Positions 54,743 through 64,000 of a stretch of 64,000 nucleotides of DNA are shown in pieces (positions within the stretch are counted from its first letter, which is position 1; each line of letters begins with the position of its first letter). The notes under the pieces were generated by a model, which did no database searches, was not told where the DNA came from, and saw only the letters and a list, made by a program, of their open reading frames with translations. A program made the translations under genes and the position numbers. This stretch comes from Flagellimonas marinaquae (GTDB lineage: Bacteria; Bacteroidota; Bacteroidia; Flavobacteriales; Flavobacteriaceae): the NCBI RefSeq assembly GCF_023716465.1, contig NZ_CP092415.1, forward strand, positions 833,001-897,000. The letters are read 5' to 3'.

Positions 54743-55885
54743 ATGGATTTCACACTTTCCGAAGAACAGTTGATGATACAACAGGCGGCAAGAGATTTTG
54801 CCCAGAATGAGCTCTTACCCGGAGTTATTGAGCGCGATGAGGCCCAAAAATTTCCAAGCGAACTAGTAAGAAAAATGGGGGAACTTGGATTTCTGGGAAT
54901 GATGGTCAACGAAAAATATGGAGGAAGCGGACTGGACACCTTATCCTACGTATTGGCAATGGAAGAACTATCCAAAATCGATGCTTCTGCTTCGGTAATG
55001 GTATCTGTAAACAATTCTTTGGTCTGCTGGGGCCTGGAAACCTATGGAACAGAAGAGCAGAAGGAAAAATACCTCACCAAATTGGCATCCGGTGAAATTA
55101 TCGGTGCATTTTGCCTGTCCGAACCAGAAGCGGGTAGCGATGCCACTTCACAAAAAACAACGGCATTGGACAAAGGTGATCACTACCTATTAAATGGAAC
55201 CAAAAACTGGATCACAAACGGGAGCCAGGCCGAAGTGTACTTGGTTATCGCGCAAACCGACAGAGAGAAAGGGCACCGTGGGATAAACGCATTGATTGTT
55301 GAAAAAGGAGCCGAAGGCTTCGATATTGGACCCAAAGAAAATAAACTTGGTATTCGCGGAAGCGACACCCACTCCTTAATGTTCAATGATGTTAAAGTCC
55401 CAAAAGAAAACCGTATAGGCGAAGATGGCTTTGGGTTTAAGTTTGCCATGAAGACGTTGGCCGGTGGAAGAATAGGTATTGCGGCCCAAGCCTTGGGAAT
55501 AGCAGCCGGAGCATACGAATTGGCATTAAAATATTCCAAGGAACGAAAAGCTTTTGGAACGGAAATTTCCAACCACCAAGCAATTGCATTCAAGTTGGCG
55601 GATATGCACACTAAAATACAAGCAGCGCGCCACTTGGTGTACCAAGCCGCCTGCGATAAGGATACCGGCAATGATTACACCTTGTCCGGAGCCATGGCCA
55701 AACTATACGCTTCAGAAGTTGCTATGGAAACAGCCGTAGAAGCCGTACAAATCTATGGAGGCAATGGCTTTGTGAAAGAATATCATGTAGAACGATTAAT
55801 GCGGGACGCCAAAATAACACAGATTTACGAAGGTACTTCCGAAATTCAAAAAATTGTTATTTCCAGAAGTATTTTAAAAGATTGA
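54743..55885 (+). CDS. Acyl-CoA dehydrogenase
   Basis: A 380-residue flavoprotein of the short/medium-chain group, which oxidises acyl-CoA to enoyl-CoA with FAD and passes electrons to ETF. Features: YGGSGLDTLSYVLAMEELSKIDAS, FCLSEPEAGSDATSQ, NGTKNWITNG, GTEISNHQAIAFKLADM, and QIYGGNGFVKEYHVERLMRD. The catalytic Glu363 lies in IYEGTSEIQ. It starts with its own promoter and is followed by a strong hairpin without a T run. Confidence 0.96.
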   Translation: MDFTLSEEQLMIQQAARDFAQNELLPGVIERDEAQKFPSELVRKMGELGFLGMMVNEKYGGSGLDTLSYVLAMEELSKIDASASVMVSVNNSLVCWGLETYGTEEQKEKYLTKLASGEIIGAFCLSEPEAGSDATSQKTTALDKGDHYLLNGTKNWITNGSQAEVYLVIAQTDREKGHRGINALIVEKGAEGFDIGPKENKLGIRGSDTHSLMFNDVKVPKENRIGEDGFGFKFAMKTLAGGRIGIAAQALGIAAGAYELALKYSKERKAFGTEISNHQAIAFKLADMHTKIQAARHLVYQAACDKDTGNDYTLSGAMAKLYASEVAMETAVEAVQIYGGNGFVKEYHVERLMRDAKITQIYEGTSEIQKIVISRSILKD

Positions 55886-55888
55886 TAC

Positions 55889-55921
55889 TTACACACCCCC
55901 TTTCATTTAGGGGGTGTGTAA
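55889..55921 (+). terminator. Perfect 13-bp hairpin after the acyl-CoA dehydrogenase gene
   Basis: TTACACACCCCCT (55889-55901) pairs with AGGGGGTGTGTAA (55909-55921), loop TTCATTT. It is strong and well placed for a 3' end but lacks a T run on either strand, so it may be a 3'-protecting structure rather than an intrinsic terminator. Confidence 0.55.
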
Positions 55922-56132
55922 AAATACACCCCATTTTTACCTACCCCCATCCCTTTTAAATTGAATGCAGATACCCATATAGCGCAGTATTTACCCTTTT
56001 AGACACCTCAATTTACAGGGATAAAAGATATGGACGCCCCTTAAATTGTCAGAATGATAATTTATGAACAGAAATATTTCCATATTACACATTTTGCACA
56101 CTTTCACTTCTTAAACTGATTTTTATCAATAG

Positions 56133-56185
56133 ATATCGAATTTCTGTTGATATTTTCTCATCTTTTTCGATATTTTTGAGAAAAT
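56133..56185. promoter_or_regulatory. Nested inverted repeats over the gltB promoter
   Basis: ATATCGA (56133-56139) / TCGATAT (56167-56173), and ATTTTCTCA (56152-56160) / TGAGAAAAT (56177-56185). Both straddle the -33/-7 elements and could be operator sites for a nitrogen- or amino-acid-responsive regulator. Confidence 0.5.
56147..56178 (+). promoter_or_regulatory. gltB promoter (TTG-N21-TATTTTTG)
   Basis: TTG (56147-56149) and TATTTTTG (56171-56178) are 21 nt apart, the best fit to the Bacteroidota consensus in the window. Transcription would start only about 7 nt before the ATG at 56192, giving a near-leaderless mRNA. Confidence 0.65.
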
Positions 56186-56191
56186 TCGTTA

Positions 56192-59100
56192 ATGATGAGA
56201 TTGAAAAAACAAGGATTGTACCTTCCCGAATTTGAACACGACAACTGTGGTGCCGGTTTTATTTGCAGCCTAAAAGGAATAAGATCCAACGACATTATCC
56301 ATAAAGCTCTTGAAATTTTGGATAAACTGGAACACCGCGGAGCTGTAAGTTCCGACGGAAAAACAGGCGATGGTGCTGGAATATTGATCGATATACCCCA
56401 TGCTTTTTTTCAGGATGTTTGTGATTTTGAATTGCCAGATGCAGGGGATTATGCCGTTGGAAACGTGTTTTTGCCTCAAAAAGAGAATCAACGGGACTTT
56501 TGTTTAAAAGTTCTCGAAAAGAACATAAAAAAGCAAGGGCTTGAACTATTGGGATGGAGAAGCGTACCTGTTAACCGATCGGTTCCTGGACGAATTGCAG
56601 CAGAGACCGAGCCTTTTGTAATGCAGGTTTTTGTCGGAAAGGGAGACGCCCCGGACGATTTCCAGTTTAACCTTAAACTTTTTATTGCCCGAAAAATAAC
56701 GGAACACAAGGTTATCGATAGCAAACTCTCTCAGAGTGATTTTTTCTATCTACCCAGCCTTTCCACCAAGATCATCATATTTAAAGGGCTTTTGGTACCA
56801 AAGGACATCAGTAGATATTACGAAGATCTATTGGACCCGAGAGTTGTTACCCGTTTGGCTTTGGTCCATCAACGTTTTAGCACCAACACATTTCCAATGT
56901 GGGATTTAGCACAACCATTTAGGTATATGTGTCACAATGGAGAGATAAATACCCTAAGAGGCAATGTCTCCCGCATGCGTTCTCGTGAGGAACTTATGCA
57001 GAGCGATTGGTTCGGGGACGATATTAAAAATATCCTTCCTGTGGTCCTACCTGCAAAGTCCGACTCCGCCAGCATGGACATGATCGTCGAGTTATTGCTG
57101 ATGACCGGCCGTTCACTCCCGGAAGTAATGATGATGCTCGTACCCGAAGCATGGGAAAAAAACCCGGATATGTCCGAATCTAAAAGAGCGTTTTACGAAT
57201 ACAACTCCTGCTTAATGGAACCTTGGGACGGACCCGCATCCATACCTTTTACCGATGGCAACTACATTGGTGCCGTTTTGGACCGTAACGGTCTTCGGCC
57301 ATCCCGCTATTCCGTGACCAAACAGGGTTATGTGATCATGTCTTCGGAAACCGGTGTCGTGGAACTGGAACCAGAGGACATAGAATTCCATGGAAGATTG
57401 GAACCGGGCAAAATGTTCTTGGTAAATATGGAGGAAGGCAGAATTATCAACGATGAGGAAATCAAAGAAGCCATTGCCAAAAAACATCCTTATAAGAAAT
57501 GGCTCACGGACAATCTGGTCCATTTGAGGGACATACCTTATAACGACTGCCCTGTTTTCTTTGGAGAATTTCCATTACAAACCAGAAGAACTGCTTTTGG
57601 ATATACCAAGGAAGATATTAATACCATAATAATGCCCATGGCTCAAAACGGCAAGGAGCCCATAGGTTCCATGGGTTCCGATACCCCAATTGCTGTTTTG
57701 TCCGAGAGACCACAATTGATCTACAACTATTTTAAACAATTGTTCGCCCAGGTCACCAACCCTCCTTTGGACGGTATCCGAGAAGAATTGATCACCGACA
57801 TAAGTTTAACACTGGGCAGCGACCATAATATTTTTGAATTTTCCGAACTGCACTGCAGAAAGCTTAAAATACAAAACCCGGTAATTTCAAAAGAAGACCT
57901 GGATAAAATAAAGAACTACGATGCCAGCCCGGATTACAAAGTGGTCTCGATCTCTATGCTGTACGAGATCAATAAGGGCCACAACGGCTTGGAGGAAGGA
58001 TTGGAGTCCATTCTTAAACAAGCTACCAATGCCATAGACGAAGGAGCCAATATTATTATTCTATCCGATAGAATGATCAGTACGGAAATGGCCCCCATTC
58101 CCGCTCTTTTGGCCTGTTCCTATGTAAACAGCGGATTGGTAAGATTGGGCAAGCGATCAAAATTGAGCATAATTATAGAATCTGCTGAACCAAGAGAAGT
58201 ACATCATTTTGCTTTGTTGTTCGGTTTTGGGGCAAGCGCCATCAACCCATATTTGGTAAATGAGATAATTGGAGAACAAATAGAAGAAAACAATATCACC
58301 GATTATACTTTTGACGAGGCCATTAAAAATTACAATAAGGCGATAGGGAAAGGTATCTTAAAGGTGATGAACAAAATAGGGATTTCCACCTTGAATTCTT
58401 ACAGAGGATCCCAATTGTTCGAATGCATTGGAATAAATACGAAAGTGGTGGACAAATATTTCCCCAACACCCCTACCCGTATCCAAGGAATAGGACTTTA
58501 CGAAATTGAAAAAGAAATTACCAAACGCCATAACAAGGCGTTCCAATCTAAGGAAGTAGCGGCCAATCTCGATATAGAGGTCGGCGGAGAGTATCGATGG
58601 AGAAGAAATGGTGAAAAGCACATGTTCAATCCATTAAGTGTAGCCATGCTTCAAAAATCGGTACGCAATAACGAGCCGGAAACTTATAAAGAGTATTCCA
58701 AATTGGTAAATGAGCAATCCAAACACCTAATGACCATCCGTGGACTGTTCGAGTTTTCGAACTATGACCCGATTCCCATTGAGGAGGTTGAACCTTGGAC
58801 AGAAATTGTAAAAAGGTTCAAAACAGGAGCAATGTCCTACGGCAGTATCAGCAAGGAGGCCCACGAAAATCTTGCGGTTGCCATGAACCGAATTGGAGGA
58901 AAGAGCAATTCAGGTGAAGGAGGAGAGGATTCGGCTCGTTTCTATAAAAGTCAGAGCGGGGATTGGAAAAACAGTGCGATAAAACAGGTAGCCTCAGGAA
59001 GATTTGGGGTAACCTCCAACTACTTGACCAGCGCACAAGAAATTCAGATTAAAATGGCCCAAGGGGCAAAACCAGGAGAAGGCGGTCAACTGCCCGGCCC

Positions 59101-60700
59101 TAAGGTAAACCCGGCCATTGCGAAAACAAGAAACTCGACCCCGTATGTTGGGTTGATCTCGCCACCGCCCCATCACGATATTTATTCCATAGAGGATTTG
59201 TCTCAACTGATCTATGATCTAAAATCTGCGAACAGGGAAGCAAGAATAAATGTAAAATTAGTTTCAGAAGTTGGCGTGGGGACCGTAGCGGCAGGTGTCG
59301 CAAAAGCCAAGGCAGATGTAATTTTGATCTCTGGTTTTGATGGAGGCACCGGTGCATCGCCACTGACCTCTCTAAAACATGCCGGCCTGCCTTGGGAGCT
59401 TGGCATTGCAGAAGCGCAACAAACATTGGTAATGAACGACCTGAGAAATCGGGTCACCCTGGAATGCGACGGGCAATTAAAAACAGGCCGGGATGTTGCC
59501 ATTGCATGCCTTTTAGGGGCCGAAGAATTTGGCTTCGCAACAGCGCCATTGGTCGCCTCGGGATGTGTAATGATGCGGGTCTGCCATTTGAACACTTGCC
59601 CTGTGGGAATAGCTACCCAAAATCCAGAACTGCGTAAAAAGTTCAAGGGAAAACCCGAACATGTGGTGAACTACATGTACTTCGTGGCGCAAGAACTGCG
59701 AGAGATTATGGCAAAACTAGGGTTTAGAACCTTGAATGAAATGGTAGGACAAGTACAAAAACTGGACAGAAAAAAAGCCATTGAACACTATAAAGCTGCT
59801 GGTATAGACCTTACCCCAATTCTTTATCAGATGGATGTGCCCGAAGGAACTAAGTTCCATAACACCGAAAAACAGCATCATGATATAGACAAATCCATAG
59901 AATTTGAAATTATCGGCAAGGCACACCCTGCTTTGTTCAGAAAGGAAAAAACCTCTTTGGATTTTCCAATCTGCAATACGGACAGGGCCGTTGGAGCAAT
60001 CATTAGTAACGAAATATCAAAAATATATGGTGCAGACGGATTGCCAGAAAATACATTAAAACTCAATTTCACAGGTTCTGCCGGACAGAGTTTTGGCGCT
60101 TTTGCCACAAAAGGCCTTACCATGGTTGTTAACGGAAACACCAACGATTACCTTGGAAAAGGGCTTTCGGGCGCCAAATTGGTCATTAAGGTGCCATTTA
60201 AATCAACCATAAAACCAGAGGACAATATTATAACCGGTAACGTAACACTCTATGGGGCCACATCTGGTGAAGCATATATAAACGGTAAGGCCGGAGAACG
60301 TTTTTGTGTTCGAAACTCCGGTGCACAAGCGGTAGTTGAAGGTATTGGAGATCACGGTTGTGAATACATGACGGGCGGTGTTGCCGTTATACTTGGTTCC
60401 GTAGGAAGAAATTTCGGAGCAGGTATGAGTGGCGGAATTGCCTACGTGTACGATCCCGATAATACATTTAGCCGAAACTGCAACGGCGACCATTTGAACC
60501 TGCTTCCTGTTGATGAGGATAAGGACGTTCAACAATTAAAAGACCTGATAGAAAACCACTATAATGCCACCTTGAGCCCGTTGGGGCAACGAATTTTGGA
60601 AAATTGGGAAAAATGCCTTCCCAAATTCATTAAAGTATTCCCAGAAGAATACCGCCAAGCACTCATTAGATTGGAAGAAGAAAAAATGCAAACCTTATAA
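56192..60700 (+). CDS. gltB: Glutamate synthase large (alpha) subunit
   Basis: A 1502-residue NADPH-GOGAT large subunit, of normal length. The N-terminal class II glutaminase domain has its nucleophile Cys19 in DNCGAGF, so an 18-residue propeptide is removed. The central and FMN synthase domains follow ([40 protein letters not shown]). The iron-sulfur cluster Cys lie in [15 protein letters not shown]. The C-terminal GXGXG domain has SAGQSFGAF and TGGVAVILG. With GltD it makes two glutamates from glutamine and 2-oxoglutarate. It lies 8 nt upstream of gltD. Confidence 0.98.
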   Translation: MMRLKKQGLYLPEFEHDNCGAGFICSLKGIRSNDIIHKALEILDKLEHRGAVSSDGKTGDGAGILIDIPHAFFQDVCDFELPDAGDYAVGNVFLPQKENQRDFCLKVLEKNIKKQGLELLGWRSVPVNRSVPGRIAAETEPFVMQVFVGKGDAPDDFQFNLKLFIARKITEHKVIDSKLSQSDFFYLPSLSTKIIIFKGLLVPKDISRYYEDLLDPRVVTRLALVHQRFSTNTFPMWDLAQPFRYMCHNGEINTLRGNVSRMRSREELMQSDWFGDDIKNILPVVLPAKSDSASMDMIVELLLMTGRSLPEVMMMLVPEAWEKNPDMSESKRAFYEYNSCLMEPWDGPASIPFTDGNYIGAVLDRNGLRPSRYSVTKQGYVIMSSETGVVELEPEDIEFHGRLEPGKMFLVNMEEGRIINDEEIKEAIAKKHPYKKWLTDNLVHLRDIPYNDCPVFFGEFPLQTRRTAFGYTKEDINTIIMPMAQNGKEPIGSMGSDTPIAVLSERPQLIYNYFKQLFAQVTNPPLDGIREELITDISLTLGSDHNIFEFSELHCRKLKIQNPVISKEDLDKIKNYDASPDYKVVSISMLYEINKGHNGLEEGLESILKQATNAIDEGANIIILSDRMISTEMAPIPALLACSYVNSGLVRLGKRSKLSIIIESAEPREVHHFALLFGFGASAINPYLVNEIIGEQIEENNITDYTFDEAIKNYNKAIGKGILKVMNKIGISTLNSYRGSQLFECIGINTKVVDKYFPNTPTRIQGIGLYEIEKEITKRHNKAFQSKEVAANLDIEVGGEYRWRRNGEKHMFNPLSVAMLQKSVRNNEPETYKEYSKLVNEQSKHLMTIRGLFEFSNYDPIPIEEVEPWTEIVKRFKTGAMSYGSISKEAHENLAVAMNRIGGKSNSGEGGEDSARFYKSQSGDWKNSAIKQVASGRFGVTSNYLTSAQEIQIKMAQGAKPGEGGQLPGPKVNPAIAKTRNSTPYVGLISPPPHHDIYSIEDLSQLIYDLKSANREARINVKLVSEVGVGTVAAGVAKAKADVILISGFDGGTGASPLTSLKHAGLPWELGIAEAQQTLVMNDLRNRVTLECDGQLKTGRDVAIACLLGAEEFGFATAPLVASGCVMMRVCHLNTCPVGIATQNPELRKKFKGKPEHVVNYMYFVAQELREIMAKLGFRTLNEMVGQVQKLDRKKAIEHYKAAGIDLTPILYQMDVPEGTKFHNTEKQHHDIDKSIEFEIIGKAHPALFRKEKTSLDFPICNTDRAVGAIISNEISKIYGADGLPENTLKLNFTGSAGQSFGAFATKGLTMVVNGNTNDYLGKGLSGAKLVIKVPFKSTIKPEDNIITGNVTLYGATSGEAYINGKAGERFCVRNSGAQAVVEGIGDHGCEYMTGGVAVILGSVGRNFGAGMSGGIAYVYDPDNTFSRNCNGDHLNLLPVDEDKDVQQLKDLIENHYNATLSPLGQRILENWEKCLPKFIKVFPEEYRQALIRLEEEKMQTL

Positions 60701-60708
60701 TTTTAGAC

Positions 60709-62175
60709 ATGGGAAAGATTACAGGATTTTTGGAGTTTGACAGAAAGGACGAAACATACGTTCCTGTGAAAGAGCGTATCAAAAACTATAAGGAGTTTAC
60801 AAAACCATTAAAGGAAAACGAACTAAAAGACCAAGGAGCCCGCTGCATGGACTGCGGTATCCCGTTTTGCCACAGTGGATGCCCACTAGGGAATCTGATT
60901 CCGGATTTTAACGACGCTGTTTATCAAGGAAAATGGCAAAAAGCTGCAGAAATTCTGCATTCCACGAATAATTTTCCTGAGTTTACTGGAAGGCTATGCC
61001 CCGCACCCTGCGAGGAAGCATGCGTTCTTGGGATTAACGAACCGCCCGTATCCATTGAGAACATTGAAAAAAACATTGTGGAGACCGCTTTTAAAAACGG
61101 ATGGATACAACCAAAACCACCCCTAACAAGAACTGGTAAAAAAGTGGCCGTTATCGGATCTGGACCGGCTGGATTGGCCGCAGCTCAACAATTGAACCGA
61201 GCAGGCCATACGGTTACGGTTTTTGAGCGCGATGAAAAAATCGGAGGACTGCTACGTTACGGAATCCCAGACTTTAAGATGGAGAAAAATGTAATCGATC
61301 GCCGTTTGGAGGTAATGGAAAAAGAAGGTGTCGAATTTAAAACAGGCGTTCATGTTGGCGTCGATATTACAGCAACAGAACTGCAGCAAGAATATGATTC
61401 TATAGTTCTTTGTGGTGGAGCTACTGTTAGACGTACTCTTCCAATTCCTGGCTCAGATGCTAAAGGCGTGGTGCAGGCCATGGACTTTTTGCCACAGAAC
61501 AATAGAAAGGTAGATGGCATTCCGTTTAAAGGTGAAGATATTTCCGCCAAAGGCAAAAAAGTAATCGTAATTGGTGGTGGAGACACAGGTTCCGATTGTA
61601 TCGGAACCTCTATACGACAAGGCGCCACAGACGTCATCAATTTTGAAATTATGCCAAAAGGCACCGTTGACCGTCCCGAAGGTCAGCCATGGCCATTTTG
61701 GCCAATGCGATTGCGAACCAGCACCTCGCACAAAGAGGGTGCGGAACGTGTATTCAGTATTTCCACAAAAAAGTTTAATGCGGATAAGACCGGTAAACTA
61801 ATTAGCTTGGTCACTGCAGAAGTTGAGTGGATCAAGCAACCCGGAAAACGTCCCACTCTCAAAGAAGTTGAAGGAACAGAAAAGGAATGGAAATGTGATT
61901 TGGTATTATTGGCGTTAGGTTTTACCGGCTCCGAAACTACCATTGCCGATCAATTAGGGCTAGAAATTGACCCACGGACCAACATAAAAGCATCTGCGGC
62001 CAATTACAAAACCAATGTGCCAGGCGTATTTGTTGCCGGGGATCAGCGTCGTGGCCAATCTTTAATTGTTTGGGCCATTTCCGAAGGTAGGGAAGCTGCC
62101 CACCATGTGGATACCTTTTTAATGGGAAGCTCCGGCTTACCACTTAAGGGAGAGGGCGATCTTCCCAGGGTTTAA
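60709..62175 (+). CDS. gltD: Glutamate synthase small (beta) subunit
   Basis: A 488-residue protein that feeds electrons from NADPH to the large subunit. Cys-rich cluster sites at the N-terminus: CMDCGIPFCHSGCPLGN and CPAPCEEACVLG. The FAD-binding motif is IGSGPAGLAAA with FERDEKIGGLLRYGIPDFK, and the NADPH motif is VIGGGDTGSDC. FVAGDQRRGQSL closes the FAD region. It is co-transcribed with gltB and followed by a terminator. Confidence 0.97.
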   Translation: MGKITGFLEFDRKDETYVPVKERIKNYKEFTKPLKENELKDQGARCMDCGIPFCHSGCPLGNLIPDFNDAVYQGKWQKAAEILHSTNNFPEFTGRLCPAPCEEACVLGINEPPVSIENIEKNIVETAFKNGWIQPKPPLTRTGKKVAVIGSGPAGLAAAQQLNRAGHTVTVFERDEKIGGLLRYGIPDFKMEKNVIDRRLEVMEKEGVEFKTGVHVGVDITATELQQEYDSIVLCGGATVRRTLPIPGSDAKGVVQAMDFLPQNNRKVDGIPFKGEDISAKGKKVIVIGGGDTGSDCIGTSIRQGATDVINFEIMPKGTVDRPEGQPWPFWPMRLRTSTSHKEGAERVFSISTKKFNADKTGKLISLVTAEVEWIKQPGKRPTLKEVEGTEKEWKCDLVLLALGFTGSETTIADQLGLEIDPRTNIKASAANYKTNVPGVFVAGDQRRGQSLIVWAISEGREAAHHVDTFLMGSSGLPLKGEGDLPRV

Positions 62176-62201
62176 GCACACATAGATCAACTAAATAAAC
62201 A

Positions 62202-62230
62202 AACTCTCCAGGGTGTACTGGGGAGTTTTT
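62202..62230 (+). terminator. Rho-independent terminator of gltBD
   Basis: AACTCTCCAG (62202-62211) pairs with CTGGGGAGTT (62218-62227) with one G-T pair, then a T run. Confidence 0.8.
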
Positions 62231-62247
62231 ACGTATTGCAAACCCCT

Positions 62248-63747
62248 TTACAAATAAGGAAGGTCGATTACTACTTGTGTACCCGACAATTCCTTGCTCG
62301 TTTCTTCTAAATCTATGATGTTAATGGCACCCTTACTTTGATACCGTTTTGAAAAATGTTCCAATCTTTCCGTAGAAAGGGTTATCCCTACGGAATTATT
62401 TTTATGGACCTTGCGTTCTTTGATCTGCTTTGACCTACGCAAACCAATTCCATTATCCATTACCTTTATCCGAATAATGGAGCCTCCATGTTTTAAAAGT
62501 TCAATGGACATTTGCTTATTGCTCCTTTTAGGGGATAGTCCATGCCATATGGCATTCTCAATAAAGGGCTGCAAAAGTAGTGATGGTATTTTGATTCCTG
62601 CCGGATTTATATCCGGCCCACACGTAATCGCGAACTCGATTTCATTGTTGAACCTGAGATTTTCGATATTCACATAAAGTTCCATGGTCTCCAGTTCATC
62701 GGCCAAGCTAGATTCCTTTTCCATGGTAGAGGCTAAAATTCTACGTATCAACTTGGCGAACTTGTTCATGTAGTAAACAGCCTTTTCCTTATCATTATCA
62801 ATAATGTAACGCTTAATGGAATTCAAAGAATTAAATATAAAATGTGGGTTCATTTGGCTTCTTAATGCCAATAATTTTAACTCGGCCAATTCTTTGTCAT
62901 ATTGGGTCTGGAGTCCTTTTAACCGCTCCGCCTCTGCCTTAATTTCCATAGCCTTCATATTTTCCTTCAACTGGTCCTGGACCTTGATTTGAAGGTTTTC
63001 ATTTTCCTTGAGTTGGTCGATCAATAATTGTTGAGACCTGTTCCTATCATCGAGAATCAACTTTTGTTTGTGACCCAATCCCAACGAAAACAAGGTGTTT
63101 TCCAACAAAAACCCAACATACAGTATACTATATGATGGTTCAATGGGAAAACCTTTTTCTATTTGTTTCAAATAAATCAAAAGTGATAGGACAGAAAAAA
63201 AGAACAGAAAGAACGATCCTACAATAATGTAATATTTTAAAGGGCTTTTTACTTTGAAAAATGGAACATAGCAGACAATTCCAAGTAGGCTCATCATTAA
63301 GGTAAAAACAAAATAACCGTTCATTATCAGCTGATCATTCCCATTAAATAGATGTACCACAAAAACAATAAAACAATAAACCATAATGAGTTTTAAAGCT
63401 TTGATCATATACTTGTTCCACTTTGGAAAGTGTGTCTTAATGTTCAGAAACTTCAACGCAAAGAGCACGTAAATGCCATAATATATTTCTGTTGACACCA
63501 CAGGAAACCAAACCACATCCTTGATCGGAACAATTAATTGATAAATAAAACCCTCTTCCAAATGACGTAGTTGTGAAAGAATCACAAAAAAGGTATAACC
63601 ACTGTACAGTAAGTAAATTTTATCCTTTTGCTGAAAGAACAATATAAAATGATAGACGGTGAGCAAAAAAAGTGCTCCAATGGTGAATACCAGGAAGCCG
63701 TTCTGAAATGGATGGTTAAAAAAATATTCTAAGTAGCCCTGTTCCAA
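62248..63747 (-). CDS. Sensor histidine kinase, 7TM (DISM-like) plus LytS-type kinase domain
   Basis: A 499-residue kinase. The N-terminal ~220 residues contain seven membrane spans, resembling the 7TMR-DISM module but without its extracellular N-terminal domain. A coiled-coil follows (KENMKAMEIKAEAERLKGLQ), then the His_kinase domain with SQMNPHFIFNSLNSIKRYI (phospho-His302) and the ATPase motifs FIENAIWHGLS and DNGIGL. The likely start is TTG 63747, since an in-frame stop lies about 18 nt upstream. It follows its LytTR partner by 7 nt. Confidence 0.9.
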   Translation of the reverse strand: MEQGYLEYFFNHPFQNGFLVFTIGALFLLTVYHFILFFQQKDKIYLLYSGYTFFVILSQLRHLEEGFIYQLIVPIKDVVWFPVVSTEIYYGIYVLFALKFLNIKTHFPKWNKYMIKALKLIMVYCFIVFVVHLFNGNDQLIMNGYFVFTLMMSLLGIVCYVPFFKVKSPLKYYIIVGSFFLFFFSVLSLLIYLKQIEKGFPIEPSYSILYVGFLLENTLFSLGLGHKQKLILDDRNRSQQLLIDQLKENENLQIKVQDQLKENMKAMEIKAEAERLKGLQTQYDKELAELKLLALRSQMNPHFIFNSLNSIKRYIIDNDKEKAVYYMNKFAKLIRRILASTMEKESSLADELETMELYVNIENLRFNNEIEFAITCGPDINPAGIKIPSLLLQPFIENAIWHGLSPKRSNKQMSIELLKHGGSIIRIKVMDNGIGLRRSKQIKERKVHKNNSVGITLSTERLEHFSKRYQSKGAINIIDLEETSKELSGTQVVIDLPYL

Positions 63748-63754
63748 TGTAGCT

Positions 63755-64000
63755 TTATCCGTTTAATATTTTGAGCAGTTCGCCTTTTTTTGACCTGGAA
63801 ACCGGAACATTGGTCCCATCTTCTAGAATTAAGTACTGCCCGTCCTGATTTACAAATTCTTTAATAGCACTTAGTTTGGTCAGGTAGGAGTTGTGCACCC
63901 TAAAAAAACTGGAGCCCAACATTTTTTCGAAGTCTTTGATTCGTTTGCTCAAAACCTCTTTTTTTCCATTTCCAAAAAAGACTTCGGTATAATTGCCGTC
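63755..64000 (-). CDS. LytTR response regulator, C-terminal part (cut by window edge)
   Basis: The last 81 residues of a LytTR-domain protein; the frame stays open to base 64000. Visible: DGNYTEVFFGNGKKEVLSKR, then FEKMLGSSFFRVHNSYLTKL and LEDGTNVPVSRSKK, the typical DNA-binding end. A receiver domain is expected beyond the edge. It is the first visible gene of a regulator-kinase pair on the minus strand. Confidence 0.88.
   Translation of the reverse strand, partial: DGNYTEVFFGNGKKEVLSKRIKDFEKMLGSSFFRVHNSYLTKLSAIKEFVNQDGQYLILEDGTNVPVSRSKKGELLKILNG

Larger units (their letters stand above)
55886..56191. other. Intergenic region between acyl-CoA dehydrogenase gene and gltB
   Basis: 306 bp containing a 13-bp hairpin (55889-55921) at its start and the gltB promoter with inverted repeats (56133-56185) at its end. 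The middle (about 55935-56120) shows nothing recognisable. Confidence 0.6.

Overview
The window is a stretch of chromosome from a marine-type member of the Flavobacteriaceae (Bacteroidota). The evidence is: type IX secretion/gliding genes (porV, gldJ); a SusC/SusD pair driven by an ECF sigma factor and a FecR-type anti-sigma factor; families typical of this phylum (DUF4270, DUF4843-like, DUF4907); an NhaD sodium/proton antiporter; LytTR/LytS two-component pairs; and several -7 elements of the Bacteroidota form TAnnTTTG with almost no Shine-Dalgarno sequences. A genus cannot be assigned from the sequence alone.

Layout. 1-2.9 kb: a multi-PAS histidine kinase, cut by the window's left edge, and its CheY-like partner. 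3.0-4.7 kb: a sigma factor with a small Cys-rich protein, facing a UbiA-like membrane protein. 4.8-11.2 kb: gcvP, a ketoacyl-ACP synthase III, a methyltransferase, a family 2 glycosyltransferase and a small membrane protein. 11.2-19.5 kb: a PafA-like phosphatase, an MlaE/MlaF-like ABC pair, then a minus-strand run (M28 peptidase, SDR, SprT-like, mannose-1-phosphate guanylyltransferase, DUF389). 19.6-24.0 kb: porV, cdd, pdhA and pdhC on the minus strand, divergent from gldJ-murF (24.4-27.4 kb). A tRNA-Val(GAC) and queD follow.

28.0-30.3 kb is the clearest mosaic. A metallo-beta-lactamase-fold gene is followed by an alpha/beta hydrolase on the opposite strand, and then by a second copy of the last ~50 codons of the first gene. 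This is the footprint of an insertion or recombination event. 30.4-43.3 kb is one long minus-strand locus: ECF sigma, FecR, SusC, SusD, DUF4843-like lipoprotein, M16 peptidase, beta-propeller-like lipoprotein and, after a terminator, a calcineurin-like phosphoesterase. It encodes no glycoside hydrolase, so peptide uptake and processing is a better guess than glycan use. A tRNA-Val(TAC) lies upstream of it.

43.9-49.9 kb holds a divergent cluster of envelope genes: outer-membrane protein and DUF4270 lipoprotein on the minus strand; kelch-repeat lipoprotein, DUF4907 protein, LytS-type kinase and LytTR regulator on the plus strand. It may be one signalling/envelope module. 49.9-54.5 kb: an ExbB-ExbD-TonB-FolC operon with 1-nt overlaps, and nhaD. 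54.7-62.2 kb: an acyl-CoA dehydrogenase and gltBD, with a well-formed promoter overlapped by inverted repeats. 62.2-64 kb: a LytS-type kinase and the C-terminal end of its LytTR regulator, cut by the right edge.

Most of the window is housekeeping. The parts that deserve attention are the SusCD/M16 locus, the duplicated gene end at 28.6-30.3 kb, the absence of porU beside porV, the kelch/DUF4907/LytSR/DUF4270 cluster, and several inverted repeats at promoters. No CRISPR array, prophage or intact insertion sequence was found.
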